Assembly: GCA_051955985.1 (NCBI GenBank)
Contig: JBQCGD010000157.1
Span: 1-64,000 of the forward strand
Length of the DNA stretch: 64,000 nt
Origin: DATKPA01 sp051955985
GTDB taxonomy: Bacteria > Planctomycetota > Phycisphaerae > WQYP01
Direction of reading: 5' to 3'
The notes under the pieces were generated by a model. That model did not search any database. It was not told where the DNA came from and worked only from the letters and a program-made list of their open reading frames with translations. Position 1 is the stretch's first letter. Every line of letters starts with the position of its first letter. Of this stretch, positions 25,106 to 32,729 are shown piece by piece. The position numbers and the translations under genes were made by a program.

Positions 25106-26476
25106 ATGAGCCTGATTCGCTTGGCCATCATTGTTTCCGCCATGGGGCTGACAACGCTTGCCGGCGCCGTGGCGCGCGGCGCAGCGCCGGCGGCGGCGAC
25201 GAACCCGGCTGCGGAATATGACGTGAAAGCCTTCGGCGCCGTGGGAGATGGCAAAACGAAGGACACCGCCGCCTTTCAGAAGGCCCTCGATACCTGCGCG
25301 GTCAACGGTGGGGGGGTGGTCGTCGTCCCCGCCGGAAATTTCCTGATCGGCAGCATCCAGATCGGGACCCGCACGCTTCTCCGCCTCGACAAGGACGCGG
25401 TCATCACCGGCAGCCCCGATGCCGCCGATTACCCGATGATCGACATCCGCTGGGAAGGCCGGTGGCAGCCCGGCCGGCGTGCGCTGATCTACGCGGCCAA
25501 CGTTGATCACATCGGCATCGTTGGCCCGGGCCGCATCGAAGGCAACGCCGAAGTGGCCCGCCCGCAGAATCCCCGCGGTGTCGTCGTGCTCGAACCGATC
25601 TCCTGCAACGACGTCCGCTGGGAAGATTTTTCGATCCAGCAGGGCGGCAACTGGGCCACGCACCCCACGTACTGCACGGACGTGGTCATCAAGAACATCC
25701 ACATCCGCGGCAACCGCGACGGCATCGATGTCGACTCCTGTAAAAACGTCCGCATCGAAAACTGCACGATCGACACCGGCGACGATTCCATCAGCATCAA
25801 GTCCGGCCGCGGCATGGACGGGGCCCGCATCGGGCGCCCGACGGAAGACGTGCTGATCACCGGCTGCGCACTGACCGGCCGGTATTTCGCCTGCGTCGGC
25901 ATCGGGAGCGAAACCTCCGGTGGGGTGAAGAATATCCGTATCGAGCACTGCAAGATGGCGGCCCGCACCGACGCCATCTACATCAAGACCCGCATCGGCC
26001 GCGCCGGCTTCAACAACGACATCTCCGCCGACGACCTCGACATCTCCAACGGCGGCTTTCTCCGCATCAACCTCATTTCCGCCGGCAACACCAACACCGC
26101 CGACGATCCCGTCGAAGGTCTCATCGGCTACCCCTCCGCCCGAAACCTCCGCTTCTCCAACATCCGCCTTCACGACGCCAAAGCCATCGCCCAGGTCACC
26201 CAGATCGCCCCCGAAAAACCCGTCGAAGGTCTCACTCTCCAGAACATCACCGGCACCGCCGCCAAGGGAATCACCCTCCGCCACGTGGACAACGCAGTCC
26301 TGAAAGCCATTTCCGCCACCATCGCCAGCGGCCCATTGCTCGCAACCGACGACGCCACCGGCGAAGGCCTCGACAACGCCGAACACTACACCGATCCCGC
26401 CCGCTCCCCAACCCGTCCCGCCGCAAGCGGTAGGGGGGCGCCGACTACCGCCCCCAGCCGCGCCCCGAACCAGTGA
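25106..26476 (+). CDS. Exported GH28 polygalacturonase-type hydrolase
   Basis: The 456-residue protein has a signal peptide (MSLIRLAIIVSAMGLTTLAGAVA) and the right-handed beta-helix of GH28: YDVKAFGAVGDGKTKDTAAF at the mature N-terminus, then RDGIDVDS, GDDSISIKSG (the Asp pair), GIGSETSGG and IYIKTR. These match the family motifs N-x-D, D-D, G-H-G (here G-I-G) and R-x-K. The His of GHG being Ile is common in exo-acting or rhamnogalacturonan-directed members, so the precise substrate is open. It would cut homogalacturonan or rhamnogalacturonan outside the cytoplasm. The start has GGGAG upstream. The C-terminal 30 residues are a Pro/Thr/Ala-rich tail. Confidence 0.9.
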   Translation: MSLIRLAIIVSAMGLTTLAGAVARGAAPAAATNPAAEYDVKAFGAVGDGKTKDTAAFQKALDTCAVNGGGVVVVPAGNFLIGSIQIGTRTLLRLDKDAVITGSPDAADYPMIDIRWEGRWQPGRRALIYAANVDHIGIVGPGRIEGNAEVARPQNPRGVVVLEPISCNDVRWEDFSIQQGGNWATHPTYCTDVVIKNIHIRGNRDGIDVDSCKNVRIENCTIDTGDDSISIKSGRGMDGARIGRPTEDVLITGCALTGRYFACVGIGSETSGGVKNIRIEHCKMAARTDAIYIKTRIGRAGFNNDISADDLDISNGGFLRINLISAGNTNTADDPVEGLIGYPSARNLRFSNIRLHDAKAIAQVTQIAPEKPVEGLTLQNITGTAAKGITLRHVDNAVLKAISATIASGPLLATDDATGEGLDNAEHYTDPARSPTRPAASGRGAPTTAPSRAPNQ

Positions 26477-26497
26477 CCTCGCCAAACTGTCCCGCGA

Positions 26498-26540
26498 CCT
26501 GGTGCCGGCCCTCGCTGCGGGCCGCGAAGCGGGCACCAGG
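26498..26540. terminator. Nested GC-rich hairpin after the GH28 gene
   Basis: CCTGGTGCC (26498-26506) pairs with GGCACCAGG (26532-26540), and inside it GGCCC (26507-26511) pairs with GGGCC (26519-26523). A run of six T lies about 20 bases further on. It starts 22 bases after the stop codon at 26476 and may end transcription, though the T run is distant. Confidence 0.45.
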
Positions 26541-26611
26541 ATGCAGAAAAGGCGGGGATTTTTTGCACAAGTGGCGAACTCCTGTCCCGATGGCATGCTC
26601 TTTACTTGCAG

Positions 26612-26624
26612 ACGAGTAACTCGT
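26612..26624. promoter_or_regulatory. Palindrome upstream of the DUF1328 gene
   Basis: ACGAGT and ACTCGT are exact inverted halves around one base. The site lies 20 bases before the DUF1328 start, in the leader, where a repressor could bind or the mRNA could fold. Confidence 0.35.
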
Positions 26625-26644
26625 TTTCAAAGAAGGAGGCAGTC

Positions 26645-26818
26645 ATGTTGAAGTGGGCGATTATTTTCCTCGTGCTGGCAGGGGCCGCGGCGATCTTCGG
26701 CTTTATGGGCATCGCGTCGGCATTTGCATCGATCGCGAAGATCCTGTTCTTCCTGTTCCTGGCGATCTGCGTGATCCTGTTCGTGCTTGGATTGTTTGTT
26801 TACAAGAAAGTGGCCTGA
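26645..26818 (+). CDS. DUF1328 (YtjA-like) small membrane protein
   Basis: The 57-residue protein consists of two hydrophobic helices: MLKWAIIFLVLAGAAAIFGF and ASIAKILFFLFLAICVILFV, ending VYKKVA. This is the conserved form of DUF1328/YtjA proteins, which are widespread and often stress-linked but have no established molecular role. AAGGAGG lies 6 bases before the ATG, which decides this start. A 13-base palindrome, ACGAGT-A-ACTCGT (26612-26624), sits just before the ribosome site and may be an operator. Confidence 0.88.
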   Translation: MLKWAIIFLVLAGAAAIFGFMGIASAFASIAKILFFLFLAICVILFVLGLFVYKKVA

Positions 26819-26920
26819 CGAGACCGGCGGAGCGGAAGCGGGGACGTGCGTCCCGGGGGATTCTCGTGGGTGTTGGTGATGCTGGCGGCATGGCGCTGGT
26901 CGGCCGTCGTATGCGGCATA

Positions 26921-26956
26921 ATGAAAAAGGACCGATGTTTTCAACACCGGTCCTTT
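26921..26956 (-). terminator. Intrinsic terminator downstream of tRNA-Ala
   Basis: On the minus strand AAAGGACCG pairs with CGGTCCTTT (26948-26956 with 26926-26934), extended by TGTT/AACA across one mismatch, followed by TTTTTCATT. It lies 36 bases past the 3' end of the tRNA. Confidence 0.75.
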
Positions 26957-26991
26957 CCTGCCGTTGCAACCGGATTCCTCCAGCTGCCTAG

Positions 26992-27064
26992 TGGAGATAA
27001 GGGGGCTCGAACCCCTGACCTTCTCGATGCCATCGAGACGCTCTCCCAACTGAGCTATATCCCC
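26992..27064 (-). tRNA. tRNA-Ala (anticodon GGC)
   Basis: The minus strand folds into a complete cloverleaf of 73 bases. The acceptor is GGGGATA with TATCTCC plus discriminator A, the D-arm is GCTCAGTTGGGAGAGC, the anticodon arm is TCTCG-ATGGCAT-CGAGA, and the T-arm is AGGGG-TTCGAGC-CCCCT. T33 precedes anticodon GGC, which reads GCC (and GCU) alanine codons. CCA is not encoded; the genomic bases after A73 are CTA, so the CCA end must be added. GCC is heavily used by many genes here. A terminator hairpin follows on the same strand. Confidence 0.95.
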
Positions 27065-27146
27065 GTGGGGAGTCTTACTCTAGCAAAACACTCGATCCCG
27101 TTCAAGACGACCGCGAAACTGGCGGCCGTTTCGTTTCCCCATTCGC

Positions 27147-27467
27147 TTACGCCAGCGCCAACTCCGGCAGGCGGGCGAGCCGCACGTTCATTCGTGTGGA
27201 GAGCTCCGACGAGGAGGGGGACACTTCTGCGATAAACCCCCGCTGCATGGCCTGCTTGGCGACCAATGCCTGCTTTCCTGCGACAATAAACCGCACGCGT
27301 TGGCCGGCGTGCAGATGGGCGGATGCGGGCAGCTCCACTTGCAGGCCGTGATCGGAGCTGTCGCGCACGATGCCAACGTGGTAGCGATTCGTCAGCAGAT
27401 CGAGCAGTTTGATGGCACTGTTGGACTCAAAGTCATCCGACGTGAAGGGAGCAGCCTGGGCAACCAT
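27147..27467 (-). CDS. PilZ-like single-domain protein
   Basis: The 106-residue soluble protein has a PilZ-like beta-barrel pattern: a run of basic residues, then IVRDSSDHGLQVELP, which fits the D-x-S-x-x-G c-di-GMP signature, and later AGQRVRFIVAGKQ. The Arg-x-x-x-Arg half of the signature is not clear, so ligand binding is uncertain. The ATG at 27467 is preferred because GGAAGGA lies 6-7 bases upstream; the frame also extends back to 27584 with less protein-like sequence. No c-di-GMP enzyme is nearby. Confidence 0.6.
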   Translation of the reverse strand: MVAQAAPFTSDDFESNSAIKLLDLLTNRYHVGIVRDSSDHGLQVELPASAHLHAGQRVRFIVAGKQALVAKQAMQRGFIAEVSPSSSELSTRMNVRLARLPELALA

Positions 27468-27654
27468 CGACGTTCCTTCCATGAACGAAAACATATGGGC
27501 GGCGCGGTGGCCAATTTGCAGCGTCAATGCTGCAAGACATGGTTCAGCTTGCTGTGTAGAGATATCGACCGATAAGCCCTGCATTCATGAGCTCTTACGA
27601 TCGTTCATTAGTATCGTCCTATAATCTCCAGCTTCCCTAGTTTAAAAAGTCGGT

Positions 27655-28167
27655 TCAGTTGAGCAACCTTCTTAGGGTATCCGCAACCTGTTCGACTGAG
27701 ATTTTCGAAATGTCCACAACATGATCGGCCGCCGCACGATACAGCGGTTCCCGCTTCGCCAGCAGCAATCGCACTTCCTCGATCCCCCCGGTGCTCGTCA
27801 GGTTCGGGCGGTTGGCCGACGTCGCCCCGTCGCCCTGAATCCTCCTATATAAGGTCTGCACATCGCCCTGCAGCCACACGACCTTGCCGCACCCCTTCAT
27901 CGCCGCAACATTTTCCTGTCGCAACACCGCCCCACCCCCGGCAGCAATCACCGTATTCGCGAGCGAAGCGGCCTCGCGCATGGCCACCGCCTCCCGTTCC
28001 CGAAAGCCCGCCTCTCCCTCGCGCTCAAAGATTTCCTTGATCGTGCACCCCGCCCGCTCCACGATCAAAACATCGGTGTCGACAAAGCCCATCCCCAGCA
28101 TCTCCGCCAACCGCCGCCCCACCGAACTCTTCCCGCTGCCGCGATAACCGATCAATGTGATGTTCAT
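27655..28167 (-). CDS. aroK: Shikimate kinase
   Basis: The 170-residue enzyme phosphorylates shikimate with ATP in the chorismate pathway. It shows the P-loop GYRGSGKSSVGRRLA, the metal and shikimate motif FVDTD, the shikimate-binding GGGAV, and the LID region with RPNL and REPLYRAAAD. Length and order match the family. The ATG at 28167 gives the standard N-terminus MNITLIGYRGSGKS. It faces the Uma2 gene across 84 bases. Confidence 0.94.
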   Translation of the reverse strand: MNITLIGYRGSGKSSVGRRLAEMLGMGFVDTDVLIVERAGCTIKEIFEREGEAGFREREAVAMREAASLANTVIAAGGGAVLRQENVAAMKGCGKVVWLQGDVQTLYRRIQGDGATSANRPNLTSTGGIEEVRLLLAKREPLYRAAADHVVDISKISVEQVADTLRRLLN

Positions 28168-28251
28168 GCCGCCAAGTATACCGGACGCTTCTCCCGCCAG
28201 GGCACCTCCGACCCCCGCGCTGTTATAATCAGACGCGTTCTGGAGTCCGCC

Positions 28252-28818
28252 ATGACCACCCTCAGCACCACCAAAATGACCGCCAGCCAGTTCTTCATGC
28301 TCGGCGAAGATCCCCCCGGCCTGCGCCTCGAACTCGTCAACGGAGAAATCGCCGTGAGCCCCAGCCCCTCTCAGGAACACTCCTTCGCCGATACACAACT
28401 CCGGATCATCCTCGGCACGTACATCAACGAGAACGACCTCGGCATGCTCCTCGGCGACGTCGACACCATCTTCGACGACCTCAACGTCCGCCGCCCCGAC
28501 ATCCTCTTCCTCGCCAAACCCCGCCTCCGCCTCCTCAAAAAAGGCCACGGCATCTCCATCATCCCCGACCTCTGCGTCGAAATCCTCTCCCCCTCCAGTG
28601 CCACACTCGACCAAACCGAAAAATTCGACCTCTACGCCCGCACCGGCGTTCCCCACTACTGGATCATCGACCCCAAAGGCCACACCTTCGACGCCTACAA
28701 ACTCTCCGGAAAAAAATACGTCAAAGCCGCCTCCGCCCGCGAAAAACAAAGCGTCAAAGCCCCGCCCTTCCCCACCTGCAAAATCCCCCTCGCCCAACTC
28801 TGGTCGCCCATCGAGTGA
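28252..28818 (+). CDS. Uma2-family (DUF820) putative restriction-like endonuclease
   Basis: The 188-residue protein has the Uma2 layout: MTASQFFMLGEDPPGLRLEL, NVRRPDILFLAKPRL with an Asp of a PD-(D/E)xK-type site, LCVEILSPSSATLDQTEKF with Glu and the K region, and YWIIDPKGHTFDAYKL. The family is abundant in planctomycetes and cyanobacteria, often in multiple copies, and its cellular role is not established. Codon choice is C-ending, unlike the G-ending genes of the first 10 kb. Confidence 0.88.
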   Translation: MTTLSTTKMTASQFFMLGEDPPGLRLELVNGEIAVSPSPSQEHSFADTQLRIILGTYINENDLGMLLGDVDTIFDDLNVRRPDILFLAKPRLRLLKKGHGISIIPDLCVEILSPSSATLDQTEKFDLYARTGVPHYWIIDPKGHTFDAYKLSGKKYVKAASAREKQSVKAPPFPTCKIPLAQLWSPIE

Positions 28819-28881
28819 TTCTCCGCGCCCGACCTGACGATTCCGTCGCGAGATCCGCCTGGGTAGGTGCCGGCAGGTGAA

Positions 28882-29214
28882 ATGAAAAAACCCCTCAACA
28901 AATGGCTTCGACTCCTGCTCTATTTCGCCCTCGCATTTCCCGCCGCCCTGCCCCTCGTGCTGCCCGATTTGTTCGGTTGGGACAAACAATGGGAACATCA
29001 ACTCGGACCGCTTGCCACCACCCTTCTCGAGTATTTGTATGCGGGCGTGTTGCTCGTTCCCGGTTCTGTTTTCCTCGGACGTTGGCTGCCTCTTCACGAA
29101 CAATACACGCGCCACCGCGTCGGCAGATGCGTGAACTGCATTACGACCTCCGCGCCCACAACCCCGCCTCACTCTGCCCCGAATGCGGCAGCAAATCCCT
29201 CCTCCCTGTGCTAA
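28882..29214 (+). pseudogene. Membrane protein with a frameshifted C-terminal zinc ribbon
   Basis: The intact frame encodes a 110-residue protein with two membrane segments (about 10-28 and 52-72, LRLLLYFALAFPAALPLVLP and LEYLYAGVLLVPGSVFL), then GRCVNC. Directly after that Cys-x-x-Cys, another frame reads YDLRAHNPASLCPECGSKSL, the second half of the C-x-x-C...YDLR...CPECG zinc ribbon that is common in planctomycete membrane proteins. A single-base loss near 29137-29145 separates them, and the open frame then runs 20 unrelated residues to a stop at 29214. Either the gene is broken, the sequence has an error, or a shift during translation restores it. The start has AGGTG upstream. Confidence 0.65.
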
Positions 29215-29241
29215 AATCACCAGCACCGAAAGGAGCCCCGA

Positions 29242-29511
29242 ATGACGGTCCTCGAACAAATCAAATTACGCGTGGAAGAGCTGGACCCCGCCCAGCAGTC
29301 CGCCCTCCTGAAGTTTCTCGAAACCTTCGATGCCCAGCACCCTGCAAAAACCCGGATAGCAAAAAAGCGTCGTCCCGCCAGGTCAGAAGCAGATGCCGCC
29401 ATCCGTGGAATCGCCGGCATGTGGAAAGATCGTACCGATCTCCCCAAAGATCCTGTCCAGGCCGTCAAAGTCCTCCGCACCCGCATGAGGTCTCGCGGCA
29501 ACCGTGGCTGA
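29242..29511 (+). CDS. Antitoxin-like protein of a VapBC pair
   Basis: The 89-residue protein starts MTVLEQIKLRVEELDPAQQS and has a helical N-terminus and a basic, disordered C-terminus, as in antitoxins that pair with PIN-domain toxins; no HTH or AbrB fold is obvious. It precedes vapC and overlaps it by 8 bases, which is the usual order. The role is inferred from that context. Confidence 0.7.
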   Translation: MTVLEQIKLRVEELDPAQQSALLKFLETFDAQHPAKTRIAKKRRPARSEADAAIRGIAGMWKDRTDLPKDPVQAVKVLRTRMRSRGNRG

Positions 29512-29890
29512 TACCATCGTCGACACCACCATTCTCATCGACGCCACGAACGCTCACCCCAAGGCCGTCGCGTACATCAGATCACTCGTCCTTCGCGCCG
29601 AAGCATTGGTCCACGCACAAGCCGCTGCCGAATTGCTCTCCGGGACGCGCGATGCCAAAGAGCAGCGCCGCCTCGTTCGCTTCCTCCGGCAATTCACTTT
29701 CATTCACCCCAATGAGGCCGATTCGGCAGCCGCCCTGCAGTTCCTCCTTAAGTTTCACCTTTCCCACGACCTCGGATTCGGCGATTGCCTGATCGGTTCC
29801 ACCGCCCTTCGGCTGGATCTGCCTGTTGCTACCCTCAACGTCCGAGACTTCCGACTCTTCCCCGGCCTCAAAGTCATCCGTCCTTACTGA
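29504..29890 (+). CDS. vapC: PIN-domain ribonuclease toxin, VapC type
   Basis: The 128-residue protein has the PIN acidic residues: DTTILIDATNAH near the start, AAAELLSG with Glu, and LGFGDCLIGSTALRLDLPVATLNVRDF, where the D of GDCLI and the late ND/RD motif complete the metal site. VapC proteins cut tRNA or rRNA when freed from antitoxin. The start is a GTG at 29504 inside the antitoxin gene (8-base overlap), so translation is coupled. A DUF58 gene starts 8 bases after the stop, which is an unusual continuation. Confidence 0.88.
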   Translation: MADTIVDTTILIDATNAHPKAVAYIRSLVLRAEALVHAQAAAELLSGTRDAKEQRRLVRFLRQFTFIHPNEADSAAALQFLLKFHLSHDLGFGDCLIGSTALRLDLPVATLNVRDFRLFPGLKVIRPY

Positions 29891-29898
29891 GCCCCCTC

Positions 29899-30798
29899 AT
29901 GCCCGACCAGCTCTTCGACCCCTCCTTCCTCAAAAAACTCGAAATGCTCACGCTCGTCGCGCGCCAGCTCTTCCGCGCCGACACGCGCGGGGAGCGCCGG
30001 TCGACGGTCCACGGCGCCTCCGTCGAGTTTGCCGACTTCCGCCCCTATGTCCAGGGGGACGACTTCCGCCGCATCGACTGGAATGCCTACGCCAAATTCG
30101 AATCCCTCATGCTCCGGCTCTTTGTCGAAGAGCAGGAACTCGCCGTTCACATCCTCCTCGACACCTCCCTCTCGATGAACTACGGCGACCCGCTCAAGTT
30201 CGACTACGCCCGCCGCCTCGCCGCCGCCCTCGCCTATATCGCGCTCGCCAACACCGACAAGGTCTCCTTCACCCCCGTCTCCGTCGATACCGAAACCGAA
30301 TCCTTCCTCGGGCCGCCCTCCGGCACCATGCGCGGCAAACCGGGCATCCTCCGCTTCATGGACCTCCTTTCGAATCTCAAACCCAACGGCAAAACCGACC
30401 TCAACACCTCCCTCGCCCGCTTCGCGCTCCGCACCCAGCGCGCCGGGATGGTCATCCTCATCTCCGACTTCCTCTCCGACAACGGCTACGAGGAAGGCGT
30501 GAAACGCCTGCGTTACGGAAAACACGACGTGGTCCTCGTTCAAACCCTCGCACCCCAGGAACTCAAGCCCGAGTTGCTCGGCGATGTCCGCCTCGTCGAC
30601 ATGGAGACCGACGCCGGCATCGACATCTCCGCCAACCGCGCCGTCCTCAACGCCTACAACAAACGCCTGAACGCCTTTCTAGGTGACGTTCAGACATTTT
30701 CGCGCAAGCATGGCTGTTCCTACGTCCTTGCCAACACCGCCGCCAGCTTTGAAGACCTCGTCCTCAAACAATTCCGCGCACTCGGCCTTGCGCGATGA
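29899..30798 (+). CDS. DUF58 domain protein with von Willebrand-like fold
   Basis: The 299-residue protein has the DUF58 signature RRSTVHGASVEFADFRPYVQ followed by GDDFRRIDWNAYAKFESLML, and a VWA-type metal site DTSLSM, as in proteins that work with MoxR AAA+ ATPases in protein assembly or envelope stress. No MoxR gene is in this window, so the partner must be elsewhere. The ATG at 29899 gives a clean N-terminus and lies only 8 bases after vapC. The placement behind a toxin-antitoxin pair may be accidental, but the spacing implies cotranscription. Confidence 0.88.
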   Translation: MPDQLFDPSFLKKLEMLTLVARQLFRADTRGERRSTVHGASVEFADFRPYVQGDDFRRIDWNAYAKFESLMLRLFVEEQELAVHILLDTSLSMNYGDPLKFDYARRLAAALAYIALANTDKVSFTPVSVDTETESFLGPPSGTMRGKPGILRFMDLLSNLKPNGKTDLNTSLARFALRTQRAGMVILISDFLSDNGYEEGVKRLRYGKHDVVLVQTLAPQELKPELLGDVRLVDMETDAGIDISANRAVLNAYNKRLNAFLGDVQTFSRKHGCSYVLANTAASFEDLVLKQFRALGLAR

Positions 30799-31012
30799 AA
30801 ACACGTAAAAAACCGAATAAAACCACGGAGGACACGGAGCGCACGGAGGCTCCGGTTCACGTCGGCATCGTCGCCGTGTTCTCGGCGCCCTCTGTGTTTT
30901 TGAACGCTGTTCGCGCGAAAAATTCCGCGCACGCGCGCGCCGATCGCACATCGCCGCGCACTTCTCTCGCAAAAAATTTTTGCAGATCGCGCGCACAATC
31001 CGATAATTTCCA

Positions 31013-31040
31013 TTGACAAATTTATTCTTCCACTCACAAT
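31013..31040 (+). promoter_or_regulatory. Sigma-70-type promoter of the microprotein gene
   Basis: TTGACA at 31013-31018 is the perfect -35 consensus. After a 16-base spacer, CACAAT (31035-31040) matches four of six -10 bases. The surrounding 40 bases are much more AT-rich than the region. Transcription would start about 31047, some 50 bases before the microprotein start. Confidence 0.65.
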
Positions 31041-31095
31041 GAGCTCACAACTGATTTCTCACGTCACTCAACCCATTCGAAAGGGGGTGATAGCA

Positions 31096-31158
31096 ATGGC
31101 AAAAGCAAAGAAAGCAGCGAAGAAGCCCGCCAAGAAGGCCGCCAAGAAGAAGAAGTAA
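31096..31158 (+). CDS. 20-residue lysine/alanine microprotein, histone H1 tail-like
   Basis: The reading frame is a complete small gene: AAGGGGGTG lies just before the ATG, then 20 codons, then TAA. The product is only Lys, Ala, one Pro and the initiator Met, with the core AKKAAKKPAKKAAKK. This matches the Ala-Lys-Pro repeats of histone H1 C-terminal tails and of bacterial H1-like proteins. A consensus promoter stands about 50 bases upstream of the start and a strong terminator ends 65 bases downstream, so it forms its own transcription unit. Binding to DNA, RNA or an acidic protein through charge is likely; the role is unknown. An RNA function of the transcript is the alternative. Confidence 0.75.
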   Translation: MAKAKKAAKKPAKKAAKKKK

Positions 31159-31192
31159 CCTTTCCGTTGCGATCCCCTCGCGACCGAAACAC

Positions 31193-31226
31193 AAACCCGC
31201 GGTGCTAACCCCACCGCGGGTTTTTC
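31193..31226 (+). terminator. Intrinsic terminator of the microprotein unit
   Basis: AAACCCGCGGTG (31193-31204) and CACCGCGGGTTT (31212-31223) are perfect 12-bp complements with a 7-base loop, followed by more T (through TTTTTCGTTT). It lies 35 bases after the stop codon at 31158. Confidence 0.9.
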
Positions 31227-31341
31227 GTTTCCCCTCACCAACCGCCGCCAAAAGCCCGCCGTCTCCGACGGCGCGGGCAAACCGTTCGCGGCCGTCGGCA
31301 CGCTCCCCTCACCTCTCCCTCCCGCAGCGCACCCGCCACCC

Positions 31342-31367
31342 AAATCAAAAATCAAAAATCGAAAATC
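31342..31367. repeat. AATCAAAA simple repeat
   Basis: Three and a half copies of an 8-base word of the AAATCAAA type occur in a row, the last with one G. The AT-rich stretch lies in the 290-base gap before parA, about 80 bases from its start. Confidence 0.6.
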
Positions 31368-31448
31368 TCTTCCCTCACTGGATTCCCCGCCCCCATTCCG
31401 CCAAACTACCCCCTTCGTAAACCGCGACCCCTCACTCGGAACCCCCTC

Positions 31449-32252
31449 ATGCGCATCATCGCCCTCTTCAACCAGAAAGGCGGCGTCGGCAAAACCACCA
31501 CCACCGCCAACCTCGGCGCCGCCCTCGCCGACGCCGGCCAAAAAGTCGTCCTCATCGACCTCGACCCCCAGGCCAATCTCACCACCCACATGGGCGTCGA
31601 CCCGGATTCGGTCAACATCTCCACCTACCGCGTGCTCACGGATGGCATTCCCCTCGCCGAAGCACTCGTGGATGTCAAAACCGATTCAGGCTCCCTCCGC
31701 ATCGCCCCCGCCACGACCGAGCTCGCCGCCGCGGAAGTCGAACTCGTCTCCGTCGTGGGCCGCGAAACCCTCCTCCGCAAAATGGCACAGGCGACCAAAA
31801 TCGACGCCGACTACATCCTCATCGACTGCCCCCCCTCGCTCGGCCTGCTCTCCCTCAACGCCCTCGTCTACGCCACCGAAGTCATCGTCCCCCTCCAGGC
31901 CCAGTTTCTTGCACTCCAGGGCATGGAAAAACTCTTCGACACCATCGCCATGGTCCGCCAATCCCTCAACCCGCAGCTCCACATCTCCGGCATCCTCTTC
32001 TGCCAGTACGAACCCGCCGCCAAACTCACGGGCGAAGTCGCCGAAGAGGTCGAAAACTTCCTCACCCAGGCCAAGGGCACCACCCACCCCGTCGCCAACG
32101 CCGTCATCTTCCGCACCAAGATCCGCCGCAACATCAAGCTCGCCGAAGCTCCCTCCTTCGGCCACTCCATCTTTCAATACGCCCCCACCAGCGCCGGCGC
32201 CGCCGACTACGGCGTGCTCGCCCAGGAACTCCTCAATCCCAGCGAACACTAA
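31449..32252 (+). CDS. ParA-family ATPase (orphan)
   Basis: The 267-residue ATPase has the deviant Walker A motif KGGVGKTTTTANLG, Walker A' VVLIDLDPQANLT, and Walker B ILIDCPPSLGLLSLNAL, with the conserved FRTKIRRNIKLAEAPSFG near the C-terminus typical of chromosomal ParA/Soj. It would bind DNA and ATP to move a cargo or the origin. No ParB gene or parS site (TGTTTCACGTGAAACA-like) is seen in the window. The following 480 bases hold no sure gene, and base composition changes sharply there. It could be the chromosomal Soj or an orphan ParA for another cargo. Confidence 0.92.
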   Translation: MRIIALFNQKGGVGKTTTTANLGAALADAGQKVVLIDLDPQANLTTHMGVDPDSVNISTYRVLTDGIPLAEALVDVKTDSGSLRIAPATTELAAAEVELVSVVGRETLLRKMAQATKIDADYILIDCPPSLGLLSLNALVYATEVIVPLQAQFLALQGMEKLFDTIAMVRQSLNPQLHISGILFCQYEPAAKLTGEVAEEVENFLTQAKGTTHPVANAVIFRTKIRRNIKLAEAPSFGHSIFQYAPTSAGAADYGVLAQELLNPSEH

Positions 32253-32729
32253 CCGACGCGCATCCTCACAACAGAGTCAGTGCTTCTGGCCGCAGGGAGG
32301 ACGGTCGCGGCCGGAAGCATCGATCTTGGACAACCACAAACCCAATGCACGCTCTCCGAATCTTCAATGGGTAGATCGAGCCGTCCCGCCCCCTTCGCCA
32401 TCTCGAAAAACCGAAAAGAGCCTTGCCCGAGAAATTCCCCGCCCTTTTCAACCAGTTCGCCCAAGAAACCCCCTACCCCGCCCGCGGCGGTCCCCTCCGC
32501 GACGCCGCCAATTTCACCTGCTGGCTGAAACGAACCCACCAACTCCCCCCACAATGCACCCTCGAGTTCCTCCTCCTCCGCACCCGCGTTGCCAGATTTC
32601 CTTTGAGACTGGCCAAATCCCCGCACAGGCTCTATCTCGCCTTCCGTCTACATTCCAAAATCAAACTCCTCCCGCTTCGCCTCTGGTAAGCACCAAAAGG
32701 CTCCAATTTCCGCCACGGAAGGTCGACGG
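32253..32729. other. Gene-poor interval with an imperfect palindrome
   Basis: TGCTTCTGGCCGC (32281-32293) and GCGGCCGGAAGCA (32307-32319) are inverted copies with one mismatch and a 13-base spacer. An open frame at 32423-32689 (TTG start, LFNQFAQETPYPARGGPLRD in part) might encode a small protein or be a gene remnant, but it has no ribosome site. No DnaA boxes or parS were found. Strand composition switches from C-rich to G-rich around 32.7 kb. Confidence 0.4.

Noticed and set aside
32253..32729. Possible replication origin next to parA
   Set aside because: No DnaA-box cluster and no AT-rich unwinding element in the gap, and composition flips again 10 kb away; kept only as a composition finding.
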